A program made the translations under genes and the position numbers. The notes beneath the pieces are model-generated. The model saw only the letters and a list, made by a program, of their open reading frames with translations. It ran no database searches and had not been told where the DNA came from. Shown piece after piece: positions 42,859 to 50,184 of a stretch of 50,184 nt of DNA (positions are counted from its first letter, which is position 1; each line of letters opens with the position of its first letter). Source of the stretch: Gemmiger sp. An50 (GTDB taxonomy: Bacteria; Bacillota; Clostridia; Oscillospirales; Ruminococcaceae); contig NZ_NFID01000023.1 in assembly GCF_002161595.1 (NCBI RefSeq), positions 1 to 50,184 of the forward strand, in the 5' to 3' direction.

Positions 42859-44070
42859 ATGTTGACATCACTTGCATTTATCTTTTTGGTGGGGCTTGCC
42901 GCGGCGGCGCTCTGCCAGCGGCTGCACCTGCCGCGCATCATCGGCATGCTGGCCACCGGCATTTTGCTGGGACCCTACGCGCTGAATCTTCTGGATGATT
43001 CCATCTTGTCCGTCTCCGGCGATCTGCGCCAGATGGCGCTGATCATCATTCTGCTGAAGGCGGGGCTTTCGCTGAATCTGGCCGATCTGAAAAAGGTGGG
43101 CCGGCCGGCGGTGATGATGGCCTGTGTGCCCGCCAGCTTCGAGATCCTGGCCTTTGTGCTGTTTGCGCCCATGCTGTTGGGCGTGAACCGGGTGGAGGCC
43201 GCGGTGATGGGCGCGGTGCTGGCGGCGGTCTCCCCGGCGGTGGTGGTGCCCCGGATGGTCCATCTGATGGAGACCGGCTACGGCACCGACAAGAGCATCC
43301 CACAGCTCATCATGGCGGGGGCATCCTGCGATGATATCTTCGTGATCGTGCTGTTCTCTACCTTCGCGGGCATGGCCCAGGGCGGCAGCGTGCAGCTGTC
43401 CAGCTTTGCGTCCATCCCGGTGTCCATTGGCCTGGGTGTGCTGCTGGGCGCGGCGGTGGGCTGGGCACTGAGCACCTTTTTTGAGGCGGCCCACGCCCGG
43501 CGGCGCTGTGTGCGCAACAGCACCAAGGTAGTGATCCTGCTGGGGACCGCCTTTCTCCTGATGGCTGTGGAGACCTGGGCCAAGCCGGTGGTGCCGGTGT
43601 CCGGTCTGCTGGCGGTGGTGAGCATGGCCTGTGTGCTGAAGCTGAAAAGCGTGGCCTTTGTGTCCAAGCGGCTTTCGGAAAAATTCGGCAAGCTGTGGAT
43701 CGCTGCCGAGGTGATCCTCTTCGTGCTGGTGGGCGCGGCGGTGGACATCCGCTATACTCTGGGCGCGGGCCTTGCGGCTGTGGCCATGATCCTGGCCGCG
43801 CTGTGCTTCCGGTCGGTGGGCGTTCTGCTCTGCGTGACCGCCACCCCCCTGTGCTGGAAGGAGCGGCTGTTCTGCGTGATCGCCTACCTGCCCAAGGCCA
43901 CGGTGCAGGCGGCCATGGGCTCGGTGCCGCTGGCCATGGGCCTTGCCTGCGGGCAGATCGTGCTGTCGGTGGCGGTGGTTGGCATCCTGATCACCGCGCC
44001 GCTGGGGGCAATCGGGATTGATCTGAGCTACAAGCGCCTGCTGAACCACCCGGCAAAGACGGTGGAATAA
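42859..44070 (+). CDS. Cation:proton antiporter (CPA family)
   Basis: A 403-aa membrane protein with about 12 hydrophobic segments. LHLPRIIGMLATGILLGP near the N-terminus and ILLKAGLSLNLADLKK are typical of the CPA/NhaP-KefB superfamily; ASCDDIFVIVLF has the paired aspartates of the ion site. Antiporters of this kind are known members of fluoride riboswitch regulons. It may exchange protons during fluoride stress or export a different ion. AGGGAAG lies 6 nt before the ATG. It is a single-gene unit ended by the terminator at 44102. Confidence 0.92.
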   Translation: MLTSLAFIFLVGLAAAALCQRLHLPRIIGMLATGILLGPYALNLLDDSILSVSGDLRQMALIIILLKAGLSLNLADLKKVGRPAVMMACVPASFEILAFVLFAPMLLGVNRVEAAVMGAVLAAVSPAVVVPRMVHLMETGYGTDKSIPQLIMAGASCDDIFVIVLFSTFAGMAQGGSVQLSSFASIPVSIGLGVLLGAAVGWALSTFFEAAHARRRCVRNSTKVVILLGTAFLLMAVETWAKPVVPVSGLLAVVSMACVLKLKSVAFVSKRLSEKFGKLWIAAEVILFVLVGAAVDIRYTLGAGLAAVAMILAALCFRSVGVLLCVTATPLCWKERLFCVIAYLPKATVQAAMGSVPLAMGLACGQIVLSVAVVGILITAPLGAIGIDLSYKRLLNHPAKTVE

Positions 44071-44101
44071 GAGAAGCGCCCCCCGCGCCTTTACAAACCG
44101 C

Positions 44102-44146
44102 AAGGCGGCAGAGTATACTGAAAGCAGCATACTCTGCCGCCTTTTT
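44102..44146. terminator. Terminator behind the antiporter gene
   Basis: A perfect 15-bp stem (44102-44116 with 44129-44143) around a 12-nt loop with TTTTT; the opposite side has AA only, so it works mainly rightward. Confidence 0.9.
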
Positions 44147-44183
44147 GCGGCTGTTAATCAATCAGGAAATGAGGCGTTTTGCG

Positions 44184-44993
44184 ATGAGCTATACCTTTGG
44201 ATTCATCGGTGTGGGCAACATGGGCGGCGCGCTGGCCCGGGCGGCCTGCCGCTGGAACCCCCGCCAGGTGGTGCTGACCAACCGGAGCATGGAAAAGGCC
44301 ATCTCTCTGGCTGAGGAGCTGGACTGCGACGTGGCGATGGACAACGCCACCGTTGCCCGGGAAGCCAAATTCATCTTTTTGGGCGTGAAGCCCGCCGGTA
44401 TGGGCCAGGTGCTGGCCGAGCTGGCCCCGGTGCTGGCCCAGCGGACCGACCAGTTCGTGCTGGTGAGCATGGCCGCGGGCCTGCAGCTGGACCGGCTGGC
44501 CCAGATGCTGGGACGGCCCGCCCCCATGCTGCGCATCATGCCCAATACGCCGGTGGCCATCGGCGAGGGCATGATCCTGTACACCGCCGGTCCCGGTGTG
44601 GACCGGGAGGATCTGGAAGAGTTCCTCATTAAGATGGACGCCGCCGGCCGGTTCGATTCCATCGACGAAAAGCTGATGGACGCGGGCAGCTCGGTGTCCG
44701 GCTGCGGCCCCGCTTATGTATACCAGTTCATCGAGGCCCTGGCGGACGGCGGCGTGGAATGCGGCCTGCCCCGGGCGAAGGCTCTGGAATACGCTGCCCA
44801 GACCCTGGCGGGCGCGGCCCAGATGGTATTGGAGACCGGCAAGCATCCCGGCCAGCTGAAGGACGAGGTGTGCAGCCCCGGCGGCAGCACCATCGCCGGA
44901 GTCCATGCACTGGAGGAGGGCGGCCTGCGGGCCGCGGCCATCAACGCAGTGGTCAAAAGCTTTGAAAAGAACAAGGAGCTGGGCAAACAGTGA
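44184..44993 (+). CDS. proC: Pyrroline-5-carboxylate reductase
   Basis: It makes proline from pyrroline-5-carboxylate with NAD(P)H. The 269-aa protein starts with the Rossmann motif GFIGVGNMGGALA, and has the P5CR signature near the end (LKDEVCSPGGSTIAGVHALE) and SGCGPAYVYQFIEALADGG in the dimer domain. ATG 44184 is chosen as GAGG precedes it by 9-10 nt; upstream ATGs at 44145 and 44169 lengthen the protein without matching the family start. It overlaps the HAD gene by 4 bases. Confidence 0.95.
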   Translation: MSYTFGFIGVGNMGGALARAACRWNPRQVVLTNRSMEKAISLAEELDCDVAMDNATVAREAKFIFLGVKPAGMGQVLAELAPVLAQRTDQFVLVSMAAGLQLDRLAQMLGRPAPMLRIMPNTPVAIGEGMILYTAGPGVDREDLEEFLIKMDAAGRFDSIDEKLMDAGSSVSGCGPAYVYQFIEALADGGVECGLPRAKALEYAAQTLAGAAQMVLETGKHPGQLKDEVCSPGGSTIAGVHALEEGGLRAAAINAVVKSFEKNKELGKQ

Positions 44994-45820
44994 GCGAGTA
45001 TAACATCAAGCTGGTGGGGCTGGACATCGACGGCACCCTGCTGAACACCAAAAACCAGATCAGTCCCCGCAACCATGCGGCCATTCGGGCGGCCATTGAC
45101 GCGGGCTGCCGGGTGATCCCGGCCACCGGCCGGCCGCTGCGGGGCGTGCTGCCGGAATTTATTCAGATTCCCGGCGTGGATTATGCGGTCACCGCCAACG
45201 GCGCCACCGTGGTGCGGCTGAGTGACGGCGAGTTCGTGATCAAAAACTGGCTCAGCCGGGCGCGCCTTCAGAAGCTGTATGAGGCCACTCAGGGCCTTTG
45301 GCGGGTGTTCGACGTGTTTGTGGGCGGCAGCGGCTACAGCGAGAAGAAAAATCTGGATGCCGCCGAGGAGTGGGCCCCCCGCAATATGGCTCCCTATATG
45401 CGGATAAGCCGCCAGCCGGTGGAGAGCATTCCGGACTTCATTGCCGCCCAGGAGGGCTTTGAGAAGTGCAGCATGTTCTTTACCAGTGAGGAAAACCGGC
45501 AGAAGGTCCGGCAGATCGCTCAGGAGATGGGCGGCTTTTCCATCGTGTCCAGCGAATCCAACAATCTGGAGATCAGCGACGAGGGAGCGACCAAGGGGCT
45601 GGCCCTGCTGGAGCTGGGCCGGATGCTGGGCCTGGAGAAAAGCCAGGTGATGGCCTGCGGCGATTCGGAAAATGATCTGCCCATGCTGGAGACGGTGGGC
45701 CTGGGCGTGGCCATGGGCAATGCGCCCCGCTTCATTCAGGAGAAGGCTGCGGCGGTCACCGCCACCAACGACGAGGACGGCGTGGCCCTGGCGCTGGAAA
45801 AATACGTGCTGGGCAGGTGA
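44990..45820 (+). CDS. Cof-type HAD hydrolase
   Basis: A sugar- or cofactor-phosphate phosphatase of the HAD superfamily (type IIB cap). The 276-aa protein has motif I LVGLDIDGTLL, motif II ATGR, motif III lysine in ATKGLALLELG and motif IV ACGDSENDLPML. It starts at a GTG overlapping the proC stop and is co-transcribed with it. The substrate is unknown. Confidence 0.92.
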   Translation: MSEYNIKLVGLDIDGTLLNTKNQISPRNHAAIRAAIDAGCRVIPATGRPLRGVLPEFIQIPGVDYAVTANGATVVRLSDGEFVIKNWLSRARLQKLYEATQGLWRVFDVFVGGSGYSEKKNLDAAEEWAPRNMAPYMRISRQPVESIPDFIAAQEGFEKCSMFFTSEENRQKVRQIAQEMGGFSIVSSESNNLEISDEGATKGLALLELGRMLGLEKSQVMACGDSENDLPMLETVGLGVAMGNAPRFIQEKAAAVTATNDEDGVALALEKYVLGR

Positions 45821-45821
45821 T

Positions 45822-46079
45822 GTGCTGGTGGATTTCTTGCGGGAAAAGGGCGTCATTGCGGCGAACCTCTGCCTGATCGCCGGGCTGCTGTTTTTCAGGC
45901 CGCTGTTTCTGGCGGGGCTGGCGCTGTGGGCGGTCAGTCTGGCGATGCGCCTGCACCGGGAACCGGCAAAGGGCATGAAGCTGTTTTACGGGGCTTTGTG
46001 TGTGCTGGTGAGCCTGTGGTTTTTGTTGTCACTGGCCGGGCAGCTGGCGGTTCTGGCCGGCTGGTTCGGCTGGACTTGA
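45822..46079 (+). CDS. Small membrane protein, unknown function
   Basis: About 85 residues: FLREKGVIAANLCLIAGLLFF and a following hydrophobic stretch form a first hairpin, then a basic loop (RLHREPAKGMK) and a last segment (FYGALCVLVSLWFLLSLAG). The start is a GTG at 45822 or 45828, with AGGTGA from the end of the HAD gene as ribosome binding site. It overlaps or abuts the HAD gene and is followed by a strong terminator, so it is probably a real third member of the proC-HAD operon. I recognise no family. Confidence 0.6.
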   Translation: MLVDFLREKGVIAANLCLIAGLLFFRPLFLAGLALWAVSLAMRLHREPAKGMKLFYGALCVLVSLWFLLSLAGQLAVLAGWFGWT

Positions 46080-46091
46080 ACAGAACAAAAG

Positions 46092-46128
46092 AAAAAGAAG
46101 GAGCCCGGGGTGAAGCTCCTTCTTTTTT
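46092..46128. terminator. Bidirectional terminator between the proC operon and folT
   Basis: AAAAAGAAGGAGC pairs with GCTCCTTCTTTTT around a 10-nt loop. Both flanks are suited to stop transcription from either side. Confidence 0.9.
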
Positions 46129-46148
46129 TATGCGGTTTTGCGGGGGCG

Positions 46149-46721
46149 TTACTGCCTGCCCCGGTTGTAGACGCTCTGCTGCTCCACCCGCAGCACCACC
46201 CGGCCAACAAACAGGGTGAGCAGAATCTCCACCGGCAGCAGCACCAGATTTTTTCCGATGCGCAGCGGCAGGGTGGCCAGCTGAAAATTCTGGCCATAAT
46301 AAAGATACAGCCAGAAGCTGTTCAAAAAGATGTTCAGCAGAATGTTGATGCTCAGCTTGGCGGCCAGCACCCGGTACCAGCGCAGCGGCTGGCGGTAGAG
46401 GGCCAGGCCCCAGATCATTCCGGCCAGAATGGCAGTGAGGGTAAAGCCGGGGAAATAGGCGCCGCCGCCGTTGTTCACCACCCAGCCCAGAAAATCGCTG
46501 GCGGCACCGGCGGTCATGGCCACCGCGGGGCCGAACAGCATACCGGCCATGGCGCTGGTCAGAAAGCCGAAGCCGATGCGCAGCTGGGGGGTGAGCTGCA
46601 GCCGGATGTTCAGTGCATCCAGCGTGATGTTCAGCGCGATGAGCAGCGCCACCACCGCCAGAGTGCGGGGCTGGTGGAACCGGGCGGCGGAATCCTGAAA
46701 GAGTTGCTTGATTTTGGACAT
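46149..46721 (-). CDS. folT: Folate ECF transporter S component
   Basis: It is the folate-binding membrane subunit of an energy-coupling-factor importer and works with the shared EcfAAT module encoded elsewhere. The 190-aa protein has about five to six membrane segments (TLAVVALLIALNITLDALN, then SAMAGMLFGPAVAMTAGAAS with the Gly/Ala-rich motif, and DFLGWVVNNGGGAYFPGF). ATG 46721 follows AAAGGAGG by 7 nt. Regulation by a THF riboswitch upstream, with its ribosome binding site caught in a hairpin, strongly supports the folate assignment. Confidence 0.93.
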   Translation of the reverse strand: MSKIKQLFQDSAARFHQPRTLAVVALLIALNITLDALNIRLQLTPQLRIGFGFLTSAMAGMLFGPAVAMTAGAASDFLGWVVNNGGGAYFPGFTLTAILAGMIWGLALYRQPLRWYRVLAAKLSINILLNIFLNSFWLYLYYGQNFQLATLPLRIGKNLVLLPVEILLTLFVGRVVLRVEQQSVYNRGRQ

Positions 46722-46727
46722 GAAAAA

Positions 46728-46763
46728 ACCTCCTTTGAACGCGGATGCCGCACAAAAGGAGGT
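46728..46763 (-). promoter_or_regulatory. Shine-Dalgarno sequestering hairpin of folT
   Basis: On the minus strand ACCTCCTTT pairs with AAAGGAGGT, enclosing an inner GCGG/CCGC stem. The folT ribosome binding site is fully inside the 3' arm. A second copy of the anti-Shine-Dalgarno string (CCCTCCTTTTG, 46781-46771) lies just upstream and could compete. Confidence 0.85.
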
Positions 46764-46837
46764 GAGGGTACAAAAGGAGGGCACGGCGCGGCAAGGGCAC
46801 AGCGCCCCGCATTTGCCTGCACACACTTCGTTTATGC

Positions 46838-46940
46838 AGCAGCGGGATGCAAAGCCTGTACCGCGAAGCGGAGTGCTTCTTCGTCCGGCCCGCAACTCCC
46901 CGTCGGGCTGGCACTTGACGCACAGGCTTTTACTCTGCAC
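46838..46940 (-). promoter_or_regulatory. Tetrahydrofolate (THF) riboswitch
   Basis: The minus strand carries in order AGAGTA, GCGTCAAGTG, GGGGAGTTG, ACGAAG, CGCGGT and TTGCATCCCGCTGC, which are the conserved blocks of the THF-I riboswitch. GCAG at the 5' end and CTGC at the 3' end close P1, and AAGCCTGT pairs with ACAGGCTT. It lies between the folT promoter and the Shine-Dalgarno hairpin, so folate would turn off translation of its own importer. Confidence 0.93.
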
Positions 46941-46945
46941 GCTCC

Positions 46946-46974
46946 ATTATAGACCCGCTGCAAAGGGAAAACAA
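46946..46974 (-). promoter_or_regulatory. folT promoter
   Basis: On the minus strand TTGTTT (46974-46969), 17 nt and TATAAT (46951-46946), with transcription starting at about 46939, right at the riboswitch 5' end. Confidence 0.8.
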
Positions 46975-46997
46975 GCCCCGACGGCAAATTTGAAGAG

Positions 46998-47930
46998 TCA
47001 GTCTTTTTTGTCCGCCGCCTTGTTTACCACCAGGATGCCCGCGCAGATCAGCGCCAGCGCCGCCAGCCCCTGGGGGCGGAAGGCCGCCGCGCCCTCACCC
47101 AGCAAAAGGGCGCTGAGCAGCACGCCGAATACCGGGTTCATGAAGCCGAACACCGAGATGCGGGCTACCGGGTTGTGAGCCAGCAGCACCGACCACAGCG
47201 AGTAGGCTACTGCCGAAATAAAGCCCATGTAGACCAGCAGTGCTGCCGAACCGGCGGTGGGTGCGGCCAGCCGCCCGCCCAGCACAAGACCCAGCAGGGT
47301 CATGACCACGCCGCCGAACAAAAACTGCCAGCCGCAGAGCACGAAGGTGTCCTCCTTCCGGGAGTAGCGTTTTACCAGTACGCTGGAAAAGGCGTAGGCA
47401 ATGGCGGCGATAAGCACCAGGCCGTCACCCAGCAGGCTGCTCTGCCCGCCGGAGGAGCTGCTCAGGTTGATGAGCGCCACCCCGGCAAAGCCCACGGCAC
47501 AGCCGATCAGCTTCTGGGCGGTGAGGGCTTCGTAGCGGAACACCAGCGTGGCCAGCAAAATGCAGAAAAAGGTGTTGGTGGCGGTGATGATGGCCGCGTT
47601 CACGCCGCTGGTGTTGGCTACACCGGCGTAATAAAATACGTACTGCAGAATGGTCTGCACGCAGCCAAGCTTGAGGACCATCGGCAGGGTCGCTTTGCTG
47701 GGGGCGGCCAGACGGTGAGCCCGGATGCTGGCAAAGACAATGACCATCAGCCCGGCAATGGAAAAGCGAATCCCGGCGAACACCAGCTGGCCGGGAATGT
47801 CGCTGGACGCCAGCTGGAACAGCTGGCAGCCGATCTTGATGCAGGGCACCGCGCTGCCCCACAAAAAGCAGGGAATCAGGGCCAGAGCGGCGGCCACTGC
47901 CGGACGGGAAAGGGGAGAAGACTCCTTCAT
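46998..47930 (-). CDS. EamA/DMT family transporter
   Basis: A 310-aa inner membrane exporter with ten hydrophobic segments in two EamA repeats (first about 15-145, second 160-300). ATNTFFCILLATLVFRYEAL and FMNPVFGVLLSALLLGE are the typical end-of-repeat motifs. Members export amino acids or other metabolites; the substrate is open. ATG 47930 is 10 nt behind AGGTGG; a TTG at 47939 is an alternative. It stands alone between folT and the M3 peptidase, in divergent orientation to the latter. Confidence 0.9.
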   Translation of the reverse strand: MKESSPLSRPAVAAALALIPCFLWGSAVPCIKIGCQLFQLASSDIPGQLVFAGIRFSIAGLMVIVFASIRAHRLAAPSKATLPMVLKLGCVQTILQYVFYYAGVANTSGVNAAIITATNTFFCILLATLVFRYEALTAQKLIGCAVGFAGVALINLSSSSGGQSSLLGDGLVLIAAIAYAFSSVLVKRYSRKEDTFVLCGWQFLFGGVVMTLLGLVLGGRLAAPTAGSAALLVYMGFISAVAYSLWSVLLAHNPVARISVFGFMNPVFGVLLSALLLGEGAAAFRPQGLAALALICAGILVVNKAADKKD

Positions 47931-47954
47931 ATACAACAATCCACCTCTCAGGGT

Positions 47955-47983
47955 TTGAAATATCCACTGGAAAAGTATAAAAT
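47955..47983 (+). promoter_or_regulatory. Promoter of the M3 peptidase gene
   Basis: TTGAAA (47955-47960), 17 nt and TAAAAT (47978-47983), about 95 nt upstream of the start codon at 48079. Confidence 0.6.
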
Positions 47984-48078
47984 GTTATCAGAAAAAAGTA
48001 AAGCCGCGCGCCGGAAGCATTGTCCGGCGGGCAGCTCCGGCAGGGCCCTTGCCGAAAGGGCCGGAAAGGAACAAGACT

Positions 48079-49782
48079 ATGGCAGTTTGCAAATTCAGCG
48101 AGATGGAATACACCCGCCCGGACGTGCAGCGGGTGACCGAAGCTTACCGGCAGCTCACCGCCCGGGCCGAAAAGGCCGAAAGCGGTCGTGAGCTGGCGGA
48201 CATTTTCAAAGAGCACACCAAGCTGGACGATGAATTCAGCACCGCGGCCCGCCTGGCGCAGATCCGCCACACTCTGGATACCCGGGATGAATTCTATGAT
48301 GCGGAAAACGACTTTTTCGACCAGGAGGCCCCCGGCGTGGGCAACGCCCAGCTGGCGCTGTACCGGGCGCTGCTGGCCAGCCCTCACAAGGAAGGCCTGG
48401 CGGCGGAGTACGGCGAGATCTTGCTGCAGAAGATGGAGGTGGCCGCTGCCAGCGCCAGCGAGGAAGTGCTGGAGCTGATGCAGCAGGAGAACGCACTGGC
48501 CAGCCGCTACCAGAAGCTGTACGCGGGCGGTCAGGTGCAGTTCGACGGCAAGAGCCTGACCTTGCCCGAGATGGGCCCCTACAAGCAGAGCCTGGACCGG
48601 GCGGTGCGCAAGGCCGCCTTTGAAGCGGACGGCCGCTTCTTCGACGACAACCGGGAAGAGCTGGACGAGATCTACACCAAGATGATCGAGAACCGCAACG
48701 CCCAGGCCTGCAAGCTGGGCTACGAGAGCTATGTGCCCCTGTCCTACCTGCGGATGGGCCGGCTGGGCTACAATGAGGCGGATGTGAAGAGCTTCCGGGA
48801 TCAGGTGGCCCAGAGCGTGACCCCGCTGGCTCACGAGGCCATGAAGGAGCAGTTTGCCCGCATCGGCCTGCCTGACGCAAAATTCTACGATACCACCGTC
48901 AGCTTTAAGGACGGTAACCCCATTCCGCAGGGCACCGCCCCCGATCTGCTGGCCAAGGCGGTGCAGATGTACCGGGAGCTGAGCCCCGAGACCGCCCGCT
49001 TCATCGACTTTATGACCGAGAGCCAGCTGTTTGATCTGGAGAGCCGCCCCGGTAAGGCCCCCGGCGGCTACTGCGAGACCATCCCCGGCTACGGTGCGCC
49101 CTTTGTGTTCTCCAACTTCAACGGCACCTCCGGCGACGTGGATGTGCTCACCCATGAGGCAGGACACGCCTTCCAGGCATGGGTGGCGGCCGGCCAGGGG
49201 ATGTGCCAGGAGCTGGCCAACCCCGGGCTGGAGAGCTGCGAGATCCACAGCATGTCCATGGAGTTCCTCACCAGCCCCTGGCATCACCTGTTCTTCGGCA
49301 AAGACACCGCCAAGTATGCCCTGGCCCATGCCCAGGAGGCGCTCACCTTCCTGCCCTATGGCTGCATGGTGGATGAGTTCCAGCACATCGTCTACAGCCA
49401 GCCCCATCTGACCCCGGATGAGCGCAATGGTATCTGGCTGGAGCTGGAGCGCAAGTACCGCCCCTGGAACGACTTTGCCGGCCTGCCCTTCTATGGCCGG
49501 GGCGCGGGCTGGCAGCGGCAGCTGCACGTCTATCAGTACCCCTTCTACTACATCGACTACTGCCTGGCGCAGATCGTGTCGCTGCAGTTCTTTGCTGCTC
49601 ATCTGAACGATCCGAAAGACGCCTGGCAGCGTTACCTGGCTTTGGTGAAGAAGGGTGGCGGCGACACCTATGCAGGCCTGGTCAAAGCCGCGGGCTTTAC
49701 GGTTCCCTTTGAGCAGGGGGCCATTGCACCGGTGGCACAGCAGGTGTTCGACTGGGTGAAGGAACAGAACAAAAAGCTGTAA
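48079..49782 (+). CDS. M3 family oligoendopeptidase
   Basis: A cytoplasmic zinc peptidase of the PepF/oligopeptidase F group that degrades short peptides. The 567-aa helical protein has the catalytic motif LTHEAGHAFQAW and the downstream glutamate in EIHSMSMEFLTSPW. The late segment GWQRQLHVYQYPFYYIDYCLAQ is typical of this family. ATG 48079 follows AAGGAAC by about 7 nt; an in-frame ATG at 48049 has no ribosome binding site. A monocistronic unit with its own terminator. Confidence 0.94.
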   Translation: MAVCKFSEMEYTRPDVQRVTEAYRQLTARAEKAESGRELADIFKEHTKLDDEFSTAARLAQIRHTLDTRDEFYDAENDFFDQEAPGVGNAQLALYRALLASPHKEGLAAEYGEILLQKMEVAAASASEEVLELMQQENALASRYQKLYAGGQVQFDGKSLTLPEMGPYKQSLDRAVRKAAFEADGRFFDDNREELDEIYTKMIENRNAQACKLGYESYVPLSYLRMGRLGYNEADVKSFRDQVAQSVTPLAHEAMKEQFARIGLPDAKFYDTTVSFKDGNPIPQGTAPDLLAKAVQMYRELSPETARFIDFMTESQLFDLESRPGKAPGGYCETIPGYGAPFVFSNFNGTSGDVDVLTHEAGHAFQAWVAAGQGMCQELANPGLESCEIHSMSMEFLTSPWHHLFFGKDTAKYALAHAQEALTFLPYGCMVDEFQHIVYSQPHLTPDERNGIWLELERKYRPWNDFAGLPFYGRGAGWQRQLHVYQYPFYYIDYCLAQIVSLQFFAAHLNDPKDAWQRYLALVKKGGGDTYAGLVKAAGFTVPFEQGAIAPVAQQVFDWVKEQNKKL

Positions 49783-49804
49783 TCTCTGAAAAAACGTTTC
49801 ATGG

Positions 49805-49836
49805 GCCCGGAGGCAGCATTGCCTCCGGGCTTTTTT
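49805..49836 (+). terminator. Terminator of the M3 peptidase gene
   Basis: GCCCGGAGGCA pairs with TGCCTCCGGGC around a 4-nt loop and is followed by six T. Confidence 0.95.
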
Positions 49837-49956
49837 GTGCAAAACAGATTGCACAGGGAAAAACAGGTTCATATATATACAATATATAAGAGAAAAGGCT
49901 GTTTTTGGCCCAAAAAGAAAAATATGACTTTTTTCAAAGAAATTTGAAAAAAGGTG

Positions 49957-50184
49957 TTGACTTCTGCCCCGCGGCTGTGATATTATAACTGAGCCGTCAA
50001 CGACGGCAAGCCGCTCGAAAGAGCTTGAAAAAATATTTCAAAAAGTGCTTGACAAAAAGAACTTCGCGAGATATAATAAACAAGCTGTCCCGCGAGGGGG
50101 AGCGGCACAGGACCTTGAAAATTGAACAATATCGAAGCTTGAACGGAACCTTATCGTGATGGAAAATCACGTTAAACAATTCCA
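49957..50184 (+). promoter_or_regulatory. Tandem rRNA-type promoters and the start of an rRNA operon leader
   Basis: P1: TTGACT (49957-49962), 18 nt, TATTAT (49981-49986). P2: TTGACA (50049-50054), 17 nt, TATAAT (50072-50077), a perfect consensus. Both follow A/T-rich tracts resembling UP elements. Downstream, CCTTGAAAATTGAACAA and the long non-coding leader are what Clostridia show ahead of 16S rRNA. No 16S sequence is inside the window, so an rRNA operon beginning just to the right is an inference. 49837-49956 is A/T-rich with no gene. Confidence 0.7.

Noticed and set aside
47425-49872. 815-codon minus-strand frame over the M3 peptidase
   Set aside because: It is antisense to a well-defined M3 peptidase and merges into a wrong frame of the EamA gene.

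Overview
The window looks like a GC-rich, anaerobic gut Clostridia chromosome, probably Oscillospiraceae close to Faecalibacterium, Gemmiger or Subdoligranulum. This rests on protein style, strong Shine-Dalgarno sites, folate ECF uptake under a THF riboswitch, a beta-mannoside uptake locus and DUF6076/DUF7695 mobile cargo. The species is an inference; no 16S gene lies inside the window. The left 9 kb is visibly more AT-rich than the rest and reads as accessory DNA.

Layout. 1-455: a degraded XRE-type regulator end followed by a row of hairpins. 455-7260: a complete type II-C CRISPR-Cas locus, with a divergent tracrRNA, cas9, cas1, cas2, a leader with a consensus promoter, and an array of 27 full repeats plus a truncated terminal repeat. 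7263-8703: an autoinhibited Fic protein behind an operator-covered promoter. 8704-11787: remains of a mobile element (a cut-off gene start, DUF7695, DUF6076, and a RepA-like ATPase broken by an amber codon). 11784-14304: the distal part of a D-glucosaminate operon (DUF4310, dgaE, dgaF) whose upstream transporter genes are missing at the junction.

14457-29142 is a long leftward beta-mannoside locus. It holds DUF1861, an ABC importer, GH130 phosphorylase, a LacI regulator, GH13, GH2 beta-mannosidase, cytidine deaminase, phosphohexomutase, mannose-6-phosphate isomerase and ROK kinase. Together these would import manno-oligosaccharides, split them by phosphorolysis and hydrolysis, and feed mannose-1-phosphate and mannose through mannose-6-phosphate to fructose-6-phosphate.

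29641-42661 carries a zinc alcohol dehydrogenase, a c-di-GMP pair (PAS-GGDEF and PAS-GAF-GGDEF-EAL), a secreted M6-type metalloprotease with a Pro-Thr-Ala repeat stalk, and a MacAB-like export system. 42666-49836 is housekeeping: a fluoride riboswitch ahead of a cation/proton antiporter, proC, a HAD phosphatase, a small membrane protein, folT behind a THF riboswitch, an EamA transporter and an M3 oligopeptidase. The window ends in tandem rRNA-type promoters running off the right edge.

Most notable signals: the tracrRNA gene with two tandem anti-repeats under a perfect promoter, lying antisense within the probable cas9 leader; a perfect 13-bp inverted repeat that swallows the first bases of CRISPR repeat 1; a duplicated spacer; the amber-broken RepA and the chimeric dga junction; and two riboswitches, one with a clear Shine-Dalgarno-sequestering hairpin.
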